Assembly: GCF_025060895.1 (NCBI RefSeq)
Contig: NZ_JANZKV010000101.1
Coordinates: 1-38,596 of the forward strand
DNA: 38,596 nt
Direction of reading: 5' to 3'
Source of the DNA: Stieleria sedimenti
GTDB taxonomy: Bacteria; Planctomycetota; Planctomycetia; Pirellulales; Pirellulaceae
The position numbers and the translations under genes are program-made. Positions within the stretch are counted from its first letter, which is position 1. Every line of letters begins with the position of its first letter. The notes under the pieces were generated by a model. It ran no database searches and was not told the DNA's origin. It saw only the letters and a program-made list of their open reading frames with translations. This document shows, one piece after another, positions 24,569 to 32,990 of the stretch.

Positions 24569-25819
24569 TCATTGCCCGGCCTGCGAAGCTTCGTGCGGCG
24601 AAGAAAGCTTCCCAAGGATCTTCTCGGTGTCGATTCGGAGTTGATACGAAGCAGGTCCTTCCGGAGTATGCCCCTGACCGGGGATCGTTTTAAGTTCGAC
24701 GCTCGGGACGCCAGAGGCACGCATCCGCTGGACCGCCGCGAACACATTGGCGATCGGGATGACTTCGTCCTTCTCACCGTGGAAAAAGTGAATCGGGGGA
24801 AAGTCCGGGCCGGTTTGCACCTCCGGCCAGACGGCTCCAAAATTTCCCACCACGACGTCCGGATAACCCTTTTCGCACAGCTCCGCGGTGGCTGCGGTGG
24901 CAACGTAACAGCCGAGTGAGTAGCCGATGATCGCGATTCGATCGTGTTCGCGGTTTTTGACTTGCTCGATGGCATCGCAGGCGATCGAAACCCATTTTCT
25001 CCAATCCTCAAGGCGGATCCTTTCGATCTCGTCCACATCAAGTTGGTCGTTCTTCAGCAGCATCAAGTTGTCGTAATCAAAGTCATCGAAATAACGCACG
25101 AAGAAGGTCGGATGCCCGCGTTCGCTGATCGCTTTCGCATTGACATAGTGAACTGCCCTTCTGACCAATGGCGTTGCTCCCTCCACGCCATGAAAAATGA
25201 CAACGGCCGCGCCATTGTCTGTGTTTTCAGGTGGACAGAAATAGTCAATCGCGATAGGGCTGCCGTTGGGACCAGTGACCGTGAAGGTTTCGTCAGGCCG
25301 CGGGGCCGGAAGGTAGTAGCCGACCGCTAGCGCGGCAGCGATGCAGACCATCGAGGTCGCTATGAGAAAGGCGGTCCATCGCCATGGTCGGACCGTATGG
25401 GACAGTTTGACAGTGGTCATACCACCGACGATCAGTTGGAGCAGTGTTTGAGCGACCCACACGAAGATCACCAGCGTGGGGACTCTCAATGCAAGGCAAA
25501 TGGGAATGGATAACAGAGCGGCGCCGGAGGAAAAGGCAGCGATCATCATCAGCGCATCTTGTCGTCTGCTCCCGTCTGCCGGTTGCGGCCCAAACGCGTT
25601 GTACCAGACGCCAAGGAGAACGCTGGCACACAGGGCCTGGACAAAAGTTTCTCGCAAGCCGAATCCCCACCAGGATCGGAAAACTCGGGCGTCAACGAAC
25701 GCGACCGTCACCGATGGCAGCAGCAATGGCACGGCGACCTGCACGATGACACCTGCTAGCAGCATCATCGCGAACGCCGTCGCCAGCTTCGCCGCTTCTC
25801 GACTCAATCTCCGGGCCAT
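24569..25819 (-). CDS. Membrane-anchored dienelactone-hydrolase-like protein
   Basis: A 416-residue fusion. The first 170 residues hold five predicted membrane helices (about 11-33, 57-75, 88-110, 115-135, 148-170). The remainder is an alpha/beta hydrolase of the dienelactone-hydrolase type, with FHGVEG (209-214), nucleophile Ser301 in GYSLGC, Asp351 in HGEKDEVIP and His384 in GQGHTPEG. Dienelactone hydrolases usually use Cys; the Ser here fits the broader esterase group. The catalytic part lies after the last helix, so its side of the membrane depends on the topology. The ATG at 25819 follows the stop of the upstream short frame by one base, so translation may be coupled to it. Confidence 0.85.
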   Translation of the reverse strand: MARRLSREAAKLATAFAMMLLAGVIVQVAVPLLLPSVTVAFVDARVFRSWWGFGLRETFVQALCASVLLGVWYNAFGPQPADGSRRQDALMMIAAFSSGAALLSIPICLALRVPTLVIFVWVAQTLLQLIVGGMTTVKLSHTVRPWRWTAFLIATSMVCIAAALAVGYYLPAPRPDETFTVTGPNGSPIAIDYFCPPENTDNGAAVVIFHGVEGATPLVRRAVHYVNAKAISERGHPTFFVRYFDDFDYDNLMLLKNDQLDVDEIERIRLEDWRKWVSIACDAIEQVKNREHDRIAIIGYSLGCYVATAATAELCEKGYPDVVVGNFGAVWPEVQTGPDFPPIHFFHGEKDEVIPIANVFAAVQRMRASGVPSVELKTIPGQGHTPEGPASYQLRIDTEKILGKLSSPHEASQAGQ

Positions 25820-25820
25820 T

Positions 25821-26006
25821 TCAAGTGCTCATCGAGCGATCAGAGTAGAGTTGTGCTTTCAGCTTCTGGTCGACCAAGCCAAGTTCTTCCTGGATGTCGC
25901 AGACAACGGACTCGACAAACGGTTGCCACTGCGGATTCGTCAGATGAAACTTGTCCGGATGCTTTCCGTGAAACGTTGTGCTCTTGTTCTTAGCGTCGAT
26001 CGTCAT
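25821..26006 (-). pseudogene. Truncated N-terminal fragment of a 2OG-Fe(II) oxygenase-like gene
   Basis: A 61-residue frame (ATG at 26006; a further in-frame start lies at 26021). The segment FHLTNPQWQPFVESVVCDIQEELGLVDQKLKAQLY matches what I remember of the N-terminal part of a bacterial prolyl-4-hydroxylase-like 2OG-Fe(II) oxygenase family, where the QLYKLL strand leads into the HxD iron site. Here the similarity stops after AQLY, and seven unrelated residues (SDRSMST) precede a TGA. The iron ligands are absent, so no oxygenase activity is possible. It ends one base before the hydrolase gene start and may persist as a leader frame. A genuine short protein cannot be excluded. Confidence 0.55.
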
Positions 26007-26021
26007 TGCAACTCCCTGCAA

Positions 26022-26483
26022 GGGTTGCTTGAGTAGGGGGACGAGGGCGTTTGCAGACTGATTGTCCTGCGAACCACAACCAATGGCAAGCCTCGCCGGG
26101 CGGATCGATCACATTTCGGCACCGCAAGCTGGAAGCTTACGCCACTTGTTCTTCCGACGGTCCGTGAGAAGAGGTAGGGAAATTGCGGGTAGGAAAAATC
26201 TCAGCTTCGACAGCTGATCCGCGGGTCACGTTTTTTTTCCAGCATCCATCTTTCTCACCCAAAATCTTCCTGCCTTCAAAACTCCCCACGGCTCCTACCC
26301 AGTCTGTCAAGCAGGCCGACTGACTCTTCCACACCTGCTTAATCGCCCCTGAACTGAAATAAAACCCCCGTCCCCTTTGTTGCTTCACACCTCGTCCCAA
26401 GAAGGTTTAGGAAATGTCGTTTCACGCATTGAACAAGTCGCCCAGTCGATCGTCGCTCGGATCGATGAACTCGGTTGGGATTC
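26022..26483. other. Intergenic region, 460 bases, with dispersed repeat
   Basis: No convincing gene. It contains one copy of the 23-base dispersed repeat (26123-26145) and pyrimidine-rich stretches. The minus-strand frame 26137-26400 and the plus-strand frame 26377-26571 have no recognisable features. Confidence 0.45.
26123..26145 (-). repeat. Dispersed 23-base repeat, copy 1
   Basis: An exact reverse complement of 33850-33872, over 7 kb away. The core is GCAAGCTGGAAGCTTACG. It is intergenic at both sites. Confidence 0.9.
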
Positions 26484-29400
26484 CTATGGTGTTAATTCTT
26501 CAAACGTACGGTTGCCGATGCGGTACCTTTTCCAGTCTTTGAAATCGAAGTGCCACCATTCATATTCGTAAACGGTAAACCCTTCCGATTCCATTGTGCG
26601 ACGCAGCAGTTGCCGGTACCAGCGTTGACGCGATGTTCCGCCGGGGTATTGCGGAAAGGAACGCGGTGAGAACTCGTCGTAGCCGGCGACCATTTGAATC
26701 GGGTTGCCGGTTTCCAGGTCGTAGAGCGTCAGGTCCACCGCGCAGCCGCGATTGTGTCGCGAGCCGTTGGCGGGATTGGCGACGAAGTCTTTGAGGTTGC
26801 CGGGCGTTGCATCCCAGAACATCTTGGTGACATGCCACGGGCGATAGGCATCGTGGATCAGCAACCCGAGCCCTCGCGGCTTGAGTTTTGCATTGGCGCG
26901 GGCCACGGCCTGGGCTGCAGGTTTCTGCATGAACGCCTTGGGTTGGCGGTAGAATACGGCGCCGGTGAAGTTGTTGGTCGTCGCGTAGCGAATGTCCAAC
27001 TTGATCGTTGGACCGAGCGACACCAGTTCGATGAGGTCCGCTGCGCGAAAGTCGCCGGGTTCCGGCGGCGGCGAAGCGGCCAAAGCTCCGGCGCGCAAGT
27101 CGTCGATCGGTTGCACGGGCACAATCTTGAACGTCTCGCCGTCTTTCGTGCCGACCTCGCGCCGTTTGAAGACGACTTCGGCTGCATTGACTTGCGTGGC
27201 AACGCCGTCGGAATCGCGTGTAAAGTTCAGCGATTCGCCGTGATAAAGTCCGTCGTCGGGAAATTCAAAGACGTCATCACTCACCTCCGTCAACGGGTAG
27301 TAATAGAACCATTCGATCAATGCGTAGAGTTTTCCCTGTTGCTCCAGGATGTACAGTGTGTTGTGATCCCAGCCATACTCGCCGATCAGCCCACGCCATC
27401 GATCGGGGATGTCGGCCGGGGGTTCATCCGGCAATCGCTCGTACGTCGTGTCTGCGATCACAATCTCGGTATAGCCATGTCGAACGACCTTTGTCCCGAA
27501 ACCGATCTCGTCGTCGGTCACGATGGAACCGTCGTCGGCCGACGCGCGCAAGTCGTATCGGAAAGAACCCCGCTGCATGAAGACGTCGCCGTTGATTTCA
27601 GTGATCGTGGTGATTCGGTCCCCGTCGCGTTCTCGATAGGTGCCGATCAGTTCGGCCGCGCGTGCCGGGGGAATTGGCACGGTCGTGGGATAGTCGGGCA
27701 AGGATCGACCGTCCTGAGTGGCGACCATCAGCCGCAGGGCGTAGTCGGTCAGCCGCCCGACCATTCCGTTGGTGCCATCGAGTGAGGACGCGGCGGCAAC
27801 ACCGAGCTTGCGTTTGGGCAGTGATTCTAGCTGTGTCGAGAATCCATACACCGCGCCGCCGTGTCCAATTTTTGTCTCACCGTCCAAATCACGGATATGA
27901 AATCCCAGCCCGAATCCCTGCGGTTTTCCCTCTTCATCTTTAATCGGTGTGGTCATCATGCTGAGGGACCGGGGATCCAGGATTTTGCCGTCGGGCGTGC
28001 GGCCTTCGTTAAACAGGCAAGAGAGAAATTTTGACAGATCCAGGACGTTGGAGTACAAGTTTCCGGCCGGTCCGGTTCCCAGCAGAAACGTCGGTGCCTG
28101 GAAACGTCGCCCGTCGTAGGCCCGCATCCAGCCGGTGGCCAGCTTAGGTTCGATTGCCGGCGTGACCACAAAACTGCTGCTCGCCATCCCCAGCGGATCA
28201 AGAATGGTCTGCCGCACGCGTTGCGGGTGTGACGTGTCGATCTGTTGTTCCAGTACGGCTCCGACAACTGCGAGCGCCGCGTTGGAATACTTGGTTTTGG
28301 TTTCTGGTTTGTAAACCAGCGAGGTCTTGTTCAAGCTCTTGACGGTCGCGGAAAGCGTCGGTTCGTCGGGATCGAAGTAGTTCCCCACCGGCGATTCGCG
28401 GACAAGACCGGAACGATGCGACATCATCTGCCGCAATGTCTGTGGAACGTCGTACGGATTGTTCGGTTTGAAATCGGGCAGATACGTCTGCACGGGAGCA
28501 TCGAGATCGATTTTGCCTGCTTCGACTAGTTGCAGCACCGCGATGTCGGTGAACAATTTGGAAACCGAACCGACGCGATAGACCGTTTCAGCGGTCGCCG
28601 GCGTCTCGTTTTCGGCATCTTGGAATCCGAATCCGTCTGCCCAGACCACCTGGTCACGATCGACCAACGAGATTGAAAATGCAGGCAATTCTTTTTGTTC
28701 GACTTCAGCACGAACGGCAGCCTGCAACTTTTTGATTGCCGGTTGGTAGTCGTACTTCGGCGGATCGACGAGATCAGCAATCGCCACTGCGGCTTGCATC
28801 AGGCTCAGCCGCTGCAGGTTGCTCATGATGGCGACGCATGTGCCGGTTTCTGGATACAGCAGCAAGAGGGTTGAGGTGCCGGATTGGGCGCCACCGTGCC
28901 AAGCCGCTTTTCGTCCCGACTTGCGACCCACGCTCCAGCCCAATCCGTAATTCGTCGTTTTGCCGTCGGTCGTTTTCTGGCGGGTCCACATCAGATCGCG
29001 GGTGTCTGAATTGAGCAGTTTTCCTTGGTTCAGGGCCAACGCAAAACGGACCAAGTCAGGCGCGGTTGAGAGCAGTCCGCCGCCGGGTATCTTCATGCTC
29101 GTGTCGTGCAACGTCGCGTTGTACAGTTCCCCTTCGACCAGTCGATGATCGTCTGGCAGTGTGGTCAGCAGCGACTTGGTGGCTCGGATGTAGCCGCGGG
29201 CGCGATTGGGGATGATGGCGAACGTATCGTCGGCCACCGTCTGAGTCATCTCGGCGGGCTGAAGCACATTTTCGTGGAGCAGCGCCATGAACTCCGCGTC
29301 GCCGGCCCCCTCGGCGACGGAGCCGAGCAGATTGTAACCGAAGGACGAATACCTGTATTTCGAGCCCGGTTCATGAATCAGCGGATCGTCCGCAAAGGTT

Positions 29401-29954
29401 TTCAGAGCCGAGGAGAGGCTGAAAAAGTGTGCGGTCGAAGACGATTCCGCGGACGATTGGTAATGCCGAACGCCACCCAGATGACCGAGCAATTGACGCG
29501 TGGTGACTTGCCAACGTTTTTCGGGATAGTCCGGCACATAGGTCTGTACCGGTTCATCGAGCGTGAGCCGACCGTTTTCCATCAACGACAGGACAACTGC
29601 GGCGGTCATCGGTTTAGCGATCGATGCGGTTCGGTACCGCGTCGTCTCGGTGGCCGGAACGGAGTGTTCCACGTCCGCCAGCCCGAACCCTTTGGCGTAA
29701 ATCAATTCATGATCCTGAGCCACCGCGATCGACATCCCGGCAACCCCTTGGTCCTGCATCAATTGCTGGACGATGTGATCGACCTGCGTCAACGTCGTCG
29801 ACCGGGCCTGTTGAGCGCTGAGAGGTGCTTGGAAAAAGAAGGCAACCGTTGCAAGCGACAACCACATCCCCACTGTTGCACCGGTAGGCTTGCGTGCCGA
29901 GATCGTGTCGGGGGCATCGAACCAACGTCGTCGGATTTGCGATCTTACAAACAT
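26484..29954 (-). CDS. Fusion of two class C beta-lactamase-like domains and a VanX-type D-Ala-D-Ala dipeptidase
   Basis: A 1156-residue exported protein. The signal region is about residues 30-48. S12 domain 1 (about 55-400) has Ser111-x-x-Lys114 (SIAK), YSS at 202-204 where YxN is usual, and a HGG triad (353-355). S12 domain 2 (about 405-745) has Ser463-x-x-Lys466 (SVSK), a standard YSN (556-558) and GHGG (697-700). A beta-rich linker (about 765-935) resembles the tail domains of S12 esterases. The C-terminal M15D domain (about 970-1156) keeps all VanX residues: DAYRPW with Arg1038, SRHNRGCAVD with His1067 and Asp1074, and EWWH with Glu1132 and His1135. It should bind Zn and cleave D-Ala-D-Ala, while the S12 domains may act as DD-peptidases or esterases. 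The ATG at 29954 was chosen because the longer frame to 30098 has no signal. It is divergent from the DUF1611 gene. Confidence 0.9.
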   Translation of the reverse strand: MFVRSQIRRRWFDAPDTISARKPTGATVGMWLSLATVAFFFQAPLSAQQARSTTLTQVDHIVQQLMQDQGVAGMSIAVAQDHELIYAKGFGLADVEHSVPATETTRYRTASIAKPMTAAVVLSLMENGRLTLDEPVQTYVPDYPEKRWQVTTRQLLGHLGGVRHYQSSAESSSTAHFFSLSSALKTFADDPLIHEPGSKYRYSSFGYNLLGSVAEGAGDAEFMALLHENVLQPAEMTQTVADDTFAIIPNRARGYIRATKSLLTTLPDDHRLVEGELYNATLHDTSMKIPGGGLLSTAPDLVRFALALNQGKLLNSDTRDLMWTRQKTTDGKTTNYGLGWSVGRKSGRKAAWHGGAQSGTSTLLLLYPETGTCVAIMSNLQRLSLMQAAVAIADLVDPPKYDYQPAIKKLQAAVRAEVEQKELPAFSISLVDRDQVVWADGFGFQDAENETPATAETVYRVGSVSKLFTDIAVLQLVEAGKIDLDAPVQTYLPDFKPNNPYDVPQTLRQMMSHRSGLVRESPVGNYFDPDEPTLSATVKSLNKTSLVYKPETKTKYSNAALAVVGAVLEQQIDTSHPQRVRQTILDPLGMASSSFVVTPAIEPKLATGWMRAYDGRRFQAPTFLLGTGPAGNLYSNVLDLSKFLSCLFNEGRTPDGKILDPRSLSMMTTPIKDEEGKPQGFGLGFHIRDLDGETKIGHGGAVYGFSTQLESLPKRKLGVAAASSLDGTNGMVGRLTDYALRLMVATQDGRSLPDYPTTVPIPPARAAELIGTYRERDGDRITTITEINGDVFMQRGSFRYDLRASADDGSIVTDDEIGFGTKVVRHGYTEIVIADTTYERLPDEPPADIPDRWRGLIGEYGWDHNTLYILEQQGKLYALIEWFYYYPLTEVSDDVFEFPDDGLYHGESLNFTRDSDGVATQVNAAEVVFKRREVGTKDGETFKIVPVQPIDDLRAGALAASPPPEPGDFRAADLIELVSLGPTIKLDIRYATTNNFTGAVFYRQPKAFMQKPAAQAVARANAKLKPRGLGLLIHDAYRPWHVTKMFWDATPGNLKDFVANPANGSRHNRGCAVDLTLYDLETGNPIQMVAGYDEFSPRSFPQYPGGTSRQRWYRQLLRRTMESEGFTVYEYEWWHFDFKDWKRYRIGNRTFEELTP

Positions 29955-30314
29955 GTTGCAGCGGGCCTGGATCGGATCGGGGTTGCGCCGGCGGCGCGCG
30001 GGAATTTCTGTTTTGATTGAAATTGTAATCGACAGTCGGCGCAGCGAATTGGCGGTGCGGCCCGTCGGCTTTTTTCGGTTGCGATGTTCCGGTGCCACGT
30101 TGTCGTGGCAGCGTCAGAAATCGACCGCGGGAGGTGACAGAATTTCAGCAAACGCGGTACGCCCCGGGAACGATTCGGTCGAAACATGCGGCGCGACGGC
30201 TTGGCCGACGAACGACCCCGACGCCGGTCGATGGTTGGCAATCTCGCCATGGGCTACCATACTGGACCGTCCCACCCTTTTGTCCTTCCCCAGTCGAATA
30301 TCGACATTCGCTTT
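29955..30314. other. Divergent promoter region of the peptidoglycan-turnover locus
   Basis: About 360 bases between the fusion gene and the DUF1611 gene. It should hold promoters for both directions, but none can be assigned with confidence. Upstream extensions of both reading frames enter this stretch without conserved features. Confidence 0.4.
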
Positions 30315-31415
30315 ATGTCTATTGACACAAACCCCAAGCCTGGACGTTCTGAACCATCGGCGACTTCGGTGCTGTCCCATCGTCGCATTGCGATTCTCAC
30401 CGATGGTTACTCGACGCCGTTCGTGGCCAAGACCGCGATCAGTCTGCTTCGTTATCGCACGCAAGATGTCGCGGCCGTCATCGATGCTGCGGCGGCGGGC
30501 TCGACGTCGCAAAAATTGCTAGATGTCGGTGGTCAGATTCCGGTCGTGAAAGCGTTGTCAGACGTTCCGGATGCGGATGCGTTGTACATCGGCATTGCAC
30601 CTCCCGGGGGAAAACTGCCCGAAGAGTGGCGTCCGATCATCCTCCAAGCACTCCGCCGTGGTATCGACGTCGTTTCGGGGCTGCACGATTTTCTGACCGA
30701 GGACGCGGAATACATCGACGCGGCGGCGGGATCCCAGAGCCGCTTGATCGACGTGCGTCGCAATCGATTGAAGTCGACGGCGGATTGCCATCGGTTCCGC
30801 CCCGGTTGCACCCGCATCCATACCGTCGGCCAGGATTGCAGCCTGGGCAAAATGGTCACGTCGTTGGAGATCCATCGCGGGCTGATCGATCGCAAAGAGA
30901 ACTCTAAATTCCTCGCCACCGGTCAAACCGGCATCATGATCTCTGGCGAAGGCGTGCCGATCGATTGCGTGGTCGCGGATTTCGTCAGTGGTGCCGCCGA
31001 ACAACTTGCCCGGCAGAACGAACAGCATGATTTCTTGCTGATCGAAGGCCAAGGCAGTATTTCGCATCCGGCCTTTTCCGCGGTGACGCTGGGGTTGTTG
31101 CACGGCAGCGCTCCGGACGGGTTGATCTACTGTTATGAAGCGGGACGCACACACGTCAAGGGACTCGATGACATTCTCATCCCGCCGATGAAAGACCAGA
31201 TGGAGGCGTACTTGGTTGCCGCGAATCTAAGGCATCCGTGCAAGTTTGTGGGCATCGCGATCAATTCACGCAATCTCAGTTCCGAACAGGCGATCGCGGA
31301 AATCGAGCGTGCCGAGTCGACGTTCGGGCTGCCCGCGTGCGACGTCTATCGCACCGGAGCCGACAAGTTGGTCGATGCCTGTATCGGATTGCGAGCCGAG
31401 GTGCTGGACCGATGA
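30315..31415 (+). CDS. DUF1611 (DgcN-like) protein
   Basis: A 366-residue protein of the DUF1611/DgcN family. An N-terminal Rossmann-like part has RIAILTDGYSTPFVAKTA (24-41), and IGIAPPGGKLP (about 92-102) is highly conserved in the family. A P-loop kinase-like domain starts with VGQDCSLGKM (171-180), followed by LLIEGQGSISHPAFS, GLIYCYEAGR and a C-terminal CKFVGIAINSRNLS. In marine gammaproteobacteria DgcN acts with an enolase-superfamily racemase (DgcA) in D-glutamate catabolism, DgcN being reported as an N-acetyltransferase. The ATG at 30315 fits the family start; upstream ATGs at 30249 and 30186 add unconserved residues. Its stop overlaps the next start (ATGA at 31412-31415), so the two are coupled. 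D-Glu or D-Glu-peptide handling is the likely context. Confidence 0.88.
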   Translation: MSIDTNPKPGRSEPSATSVLSHRRIAILTDGYSTPFVAKTAISLLRYRTQDVAAVIDAAAAGSTSQKLLDVGGQIPVVKALSDVPDADALYIGIAPPGGKLPEEWRPIILQALRRGIDVVSGLHDFLTEDAEYIDAAAGSQSRLIDVRRNRLKSTADCHRFRPGCTRIHTVGQDCSLGKMVTSLEIHRGLIDRKENSKFLATGQTGIMISGEGVPIDCVVADFVSGAAEQLARQNEQHDFLLIEGQGSISHPAFSAVTLGLLHGSAPDGLIYCYEAGRTHVKGLDDILIPPMKDQMEAYLVAANLRHPCKFVGIAINSRNLSSEQAIAEIERAESTFGLPACDVYRTGADKLVDACIGLRAEVLDR

Positions 31416-32479
31416 AGCTGACCGTCTATCGATTGAAGCTGCCCCTGAAGCACGCGTTCACGATCGCACGCAGTTCGATCGAGACGCAATCGAGCTTGAT
31501 CGTGGAACTGGAACATGATGGCGTCCGCGGCTATGGCGAAGTGACCGAAGATTCGTTCTATCGTCACAGCTGCGATTCGATGATCGAGTCGCTCAAACGG
31601 GTCGCTCCCGATTCACTCGATCGGTACCTGTCAGAGTCTCCCGCAGACCTGTGGCCGATGATGCGAGACGAGACGGCAGGCGACATGTTTGCGTTGTCGG
31701 CGCTGGACATGGCGGCGCACGATTGGCGCGGCAAGAGCCGTGGAATTCCGGCCTGGCAGGATTGGGGCCTGGAATGGAACGACGGCGTGGATTCGAGTTT
31801 TACGATCGGGATCGATACGCCGGAGAAGATGATCGCGAAACTGCAGGAGGAGCCGGGGTGGAGAGTCTACAAAATCAAACTCGGCACGAAGCGAGACATT
31901 GAAATCGTGACCGAGTTGCGACGCCACTGCGACGCGGTGTTTCGTGTCGACGCGAATTGCGGTTGGGCGGCGGACGAGGCGATCGCCAATTCCAAGCCGT
32001 TGGCGGACCTGGGGGTGGAGTTCATTGAGCAACCGCTGCCGATCGACGCGTCGCGTGAAGACAAGCAACGGGTTTATCGCGAATCGGTGCTGCCGATCAT
32101 TGCCGATGAAGACTGTCAGGTGTTCGATGACGTCCAGCGATGCCGCGGTCTGTATCACGGCGTCAATGTCAAACTCTGCAAGTGCGGCGGTCTGTCCCCG
32201 GCGCTGCAAATGCTGAAGAATGCTCGCCGGCTGGGATTGAAAACGATGATCGGCTGTATGGTCGAAAGCTCGGTCGGCATCAGCGGCGCGGCGCAGTTGT
32301 TGCCGTTGTTGGATTTTGCCGATTTGGATGGGGCGGTGTTGTTGGCAGACGAACCCTGTGTCGGTGTGGTGGTCGATCAGGGCAAGATTGTCCCGTCCCG
32401 GTTGGCCGGTTGTGGCAGCGATTTGAATCACGAGCGGTTGCCGGAGTTTCTGGCGTCGCCGCCGGTCGTGATGGGTTAG
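31412..32479 (+). CDS. Enolase-superfamily dipeptide epimerase (L-Ala-D/L-Glu epimerase type)
   Basis: A 355-residue enzyme of the muconate-lactonising subgroup. The barrel shows the general-base motif KIK (Lys154, Lys156), metal ligands Asp180 (RVDANCGW), Glu206 (EQPLP) and Asp232 (ADED), and the second catalytic Lys254 (NVKLCKCGG). The capping domain begins KLTVYRLKLPLKHAFTIARSS. The Lys/Lys pair and two-base chemistry fit epimerases of L-Ala-D-Glu from murein peptides, or the related N-acetyl-D-Glu racemase DgcA. The start at 31412 overlaps the DUF1611 stop by four bases. With the divergent VanX fusion this suggests recycling of peptidoglycan peptides. Exact dipeptide or N-acyl substrate cannot be told from the sequence. 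Confidence 0.9.
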   Translation: MKLTVYRLKLPLKHAFTIARSSIETQSSLIVELEHDGVRGYGEVTEDSFYRHSCDSMIESLKRVAPDSLDRYLSESPADLWPMMRDETAGDMFALSALDMAAHDWRGKSRGIPAWQDWGLEWNDGVDSSFTIGIDTPEKMIAKLQEEPGWRVYKIKLGTKRDIEIVTELRRHCDAVFRVDANCGWAADEAIANSKPLADLGVEFIEQPLPIDASREDKQRVYRESVLPIIADEDCQVFDDVQRCRGLYHGVNVKLCKCGGLSPALQMLKNARRLGLKTMIGCMVESSVGISGAAQLLPLLDFADLDGAVLLADEPCVGVVVDQGKIVPSRLAGCGSDLNHERLPEFLASPPVVMG

Positions 32480-32486
32480 GGCGTAG

Positions 32487-32503
32487 GGCATGCTGTGCAT
32501 GCC
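32487..32503. repeat. Dispersed palindrome, second copy of 10202-10218
   Basis: GGCATGCTGTGCATGCC, identical to the copy after the subtilase. It again lies a few bases after a stop codon (32477-32479), which supports a terminator-like or target-site preference. Confidence 0.85.
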
Positions 32504-32507
32504 GGCC

Positions 32508-32524
32508 GTCACGCACAGCGTGAC
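32508..32524. repeat. Dispersed palindrome, copy 1 (GTCACGC-ACA-GCGTGAC)
   Basis: Perfect 7-base arms around ACA, abutting the previous element. An identical copy is at 32856-32872. Confidence 0.85.
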
Positions 32525-32636
32525 CTACTGCAGCGTCTATCGGTAGATGTCATGCGAGAGAGCCATGGACCGTCTGGCAATCGGCTTCCCTGGATCGATC
32601 GAACAGACGATCTCCGGTACCACAGCAATGGATCAC

Positions 32637-32711
32637 ACCCACGGATGGCAGCGCGTACCCACGGATCCCAGGCTGCTTTTCATCCGTGGGTTCGCTCTGC
32701 CATCCGTGGGT
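32637..32711. repeat. Nested inverted repeat
   Basis: The outer arms ACCCACGGATGGCAG (32637-32651) and CTGCCATCCGTGGGT (32697-32711) are exact reverse complements. The inner arms ACCCACGGAT (32657-32666) and ATCCGTGGGT (32682-32691) also pair exactly. The four copies of the core could fold into one long hairpin or two alternative ones. Confidence 0.85.
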
Positions 32712-32747
32712 TCATTTAAATCGGGCACTCGGGGCTGTCTTCAGGCT

Positions 32748-32762
32748 GACGCTTCCAGCGTC
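32748..32762. repeat. Short palindrome GACGC-TTCCA-GCGTC
   Basis: Five-base perfect arms around TTCCA, within the repeat cluster. Confidence 0.5.
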
Positions 32763-32855
32763 GCACTGCAACCCGCCGGTTTGACTCCGCGATCCAATCA
32801 GACGGATGACCGGCGCATGACGTTTACCGCTAGACGGTCCACTTCGGAGGCAGCC

Positions 32856-32872
32856 GTCACGCACAGCGTGAC
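32856..32872. repeat. Dispersed palindrome, copy 2 (GTCACGC-ACA-GCGTGAC)
   Basis: Identical to 32508-32524, 348 bases downstream, in the leader region of the universal stress gene. Confidence 0.85.
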
Positions 32873-32990
32873 CGACGCAGGCTGCTGGCCCGCGACAAAA
32901 TGGGCCGACACTTTGCTTCTCCGTTAAGTAAAATGTGGCCACTCGAGTTCCCAACGGAAATCCCCTGTTCAACGATTCGAAGAGCTGATC

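Larger units (their letters stand above)
32480..32990. other. Repeat-rich intergenic region, 510 bases
   Basis: Holds at least five palindromic elements and no convincing gene. The 3' part (32900-32990) must contain the promoter and leader of the universal stress gene. Confidence 0.7.

Noticed and set aside
26137-26400. Minus-strand frame of 87 codons upstream of the oxygenase remnant
   Set aside because: It contains the dispersed 23-base repeat and low-complexity sequence; no convincing start signal.
26377-26571. Plus-strand frame of 64 codons starting MLLHTSSQEGLG
   Set aside because: Half of it overlaps the VanX fusion gene antisense, with no ribosome site and no recognisable family.
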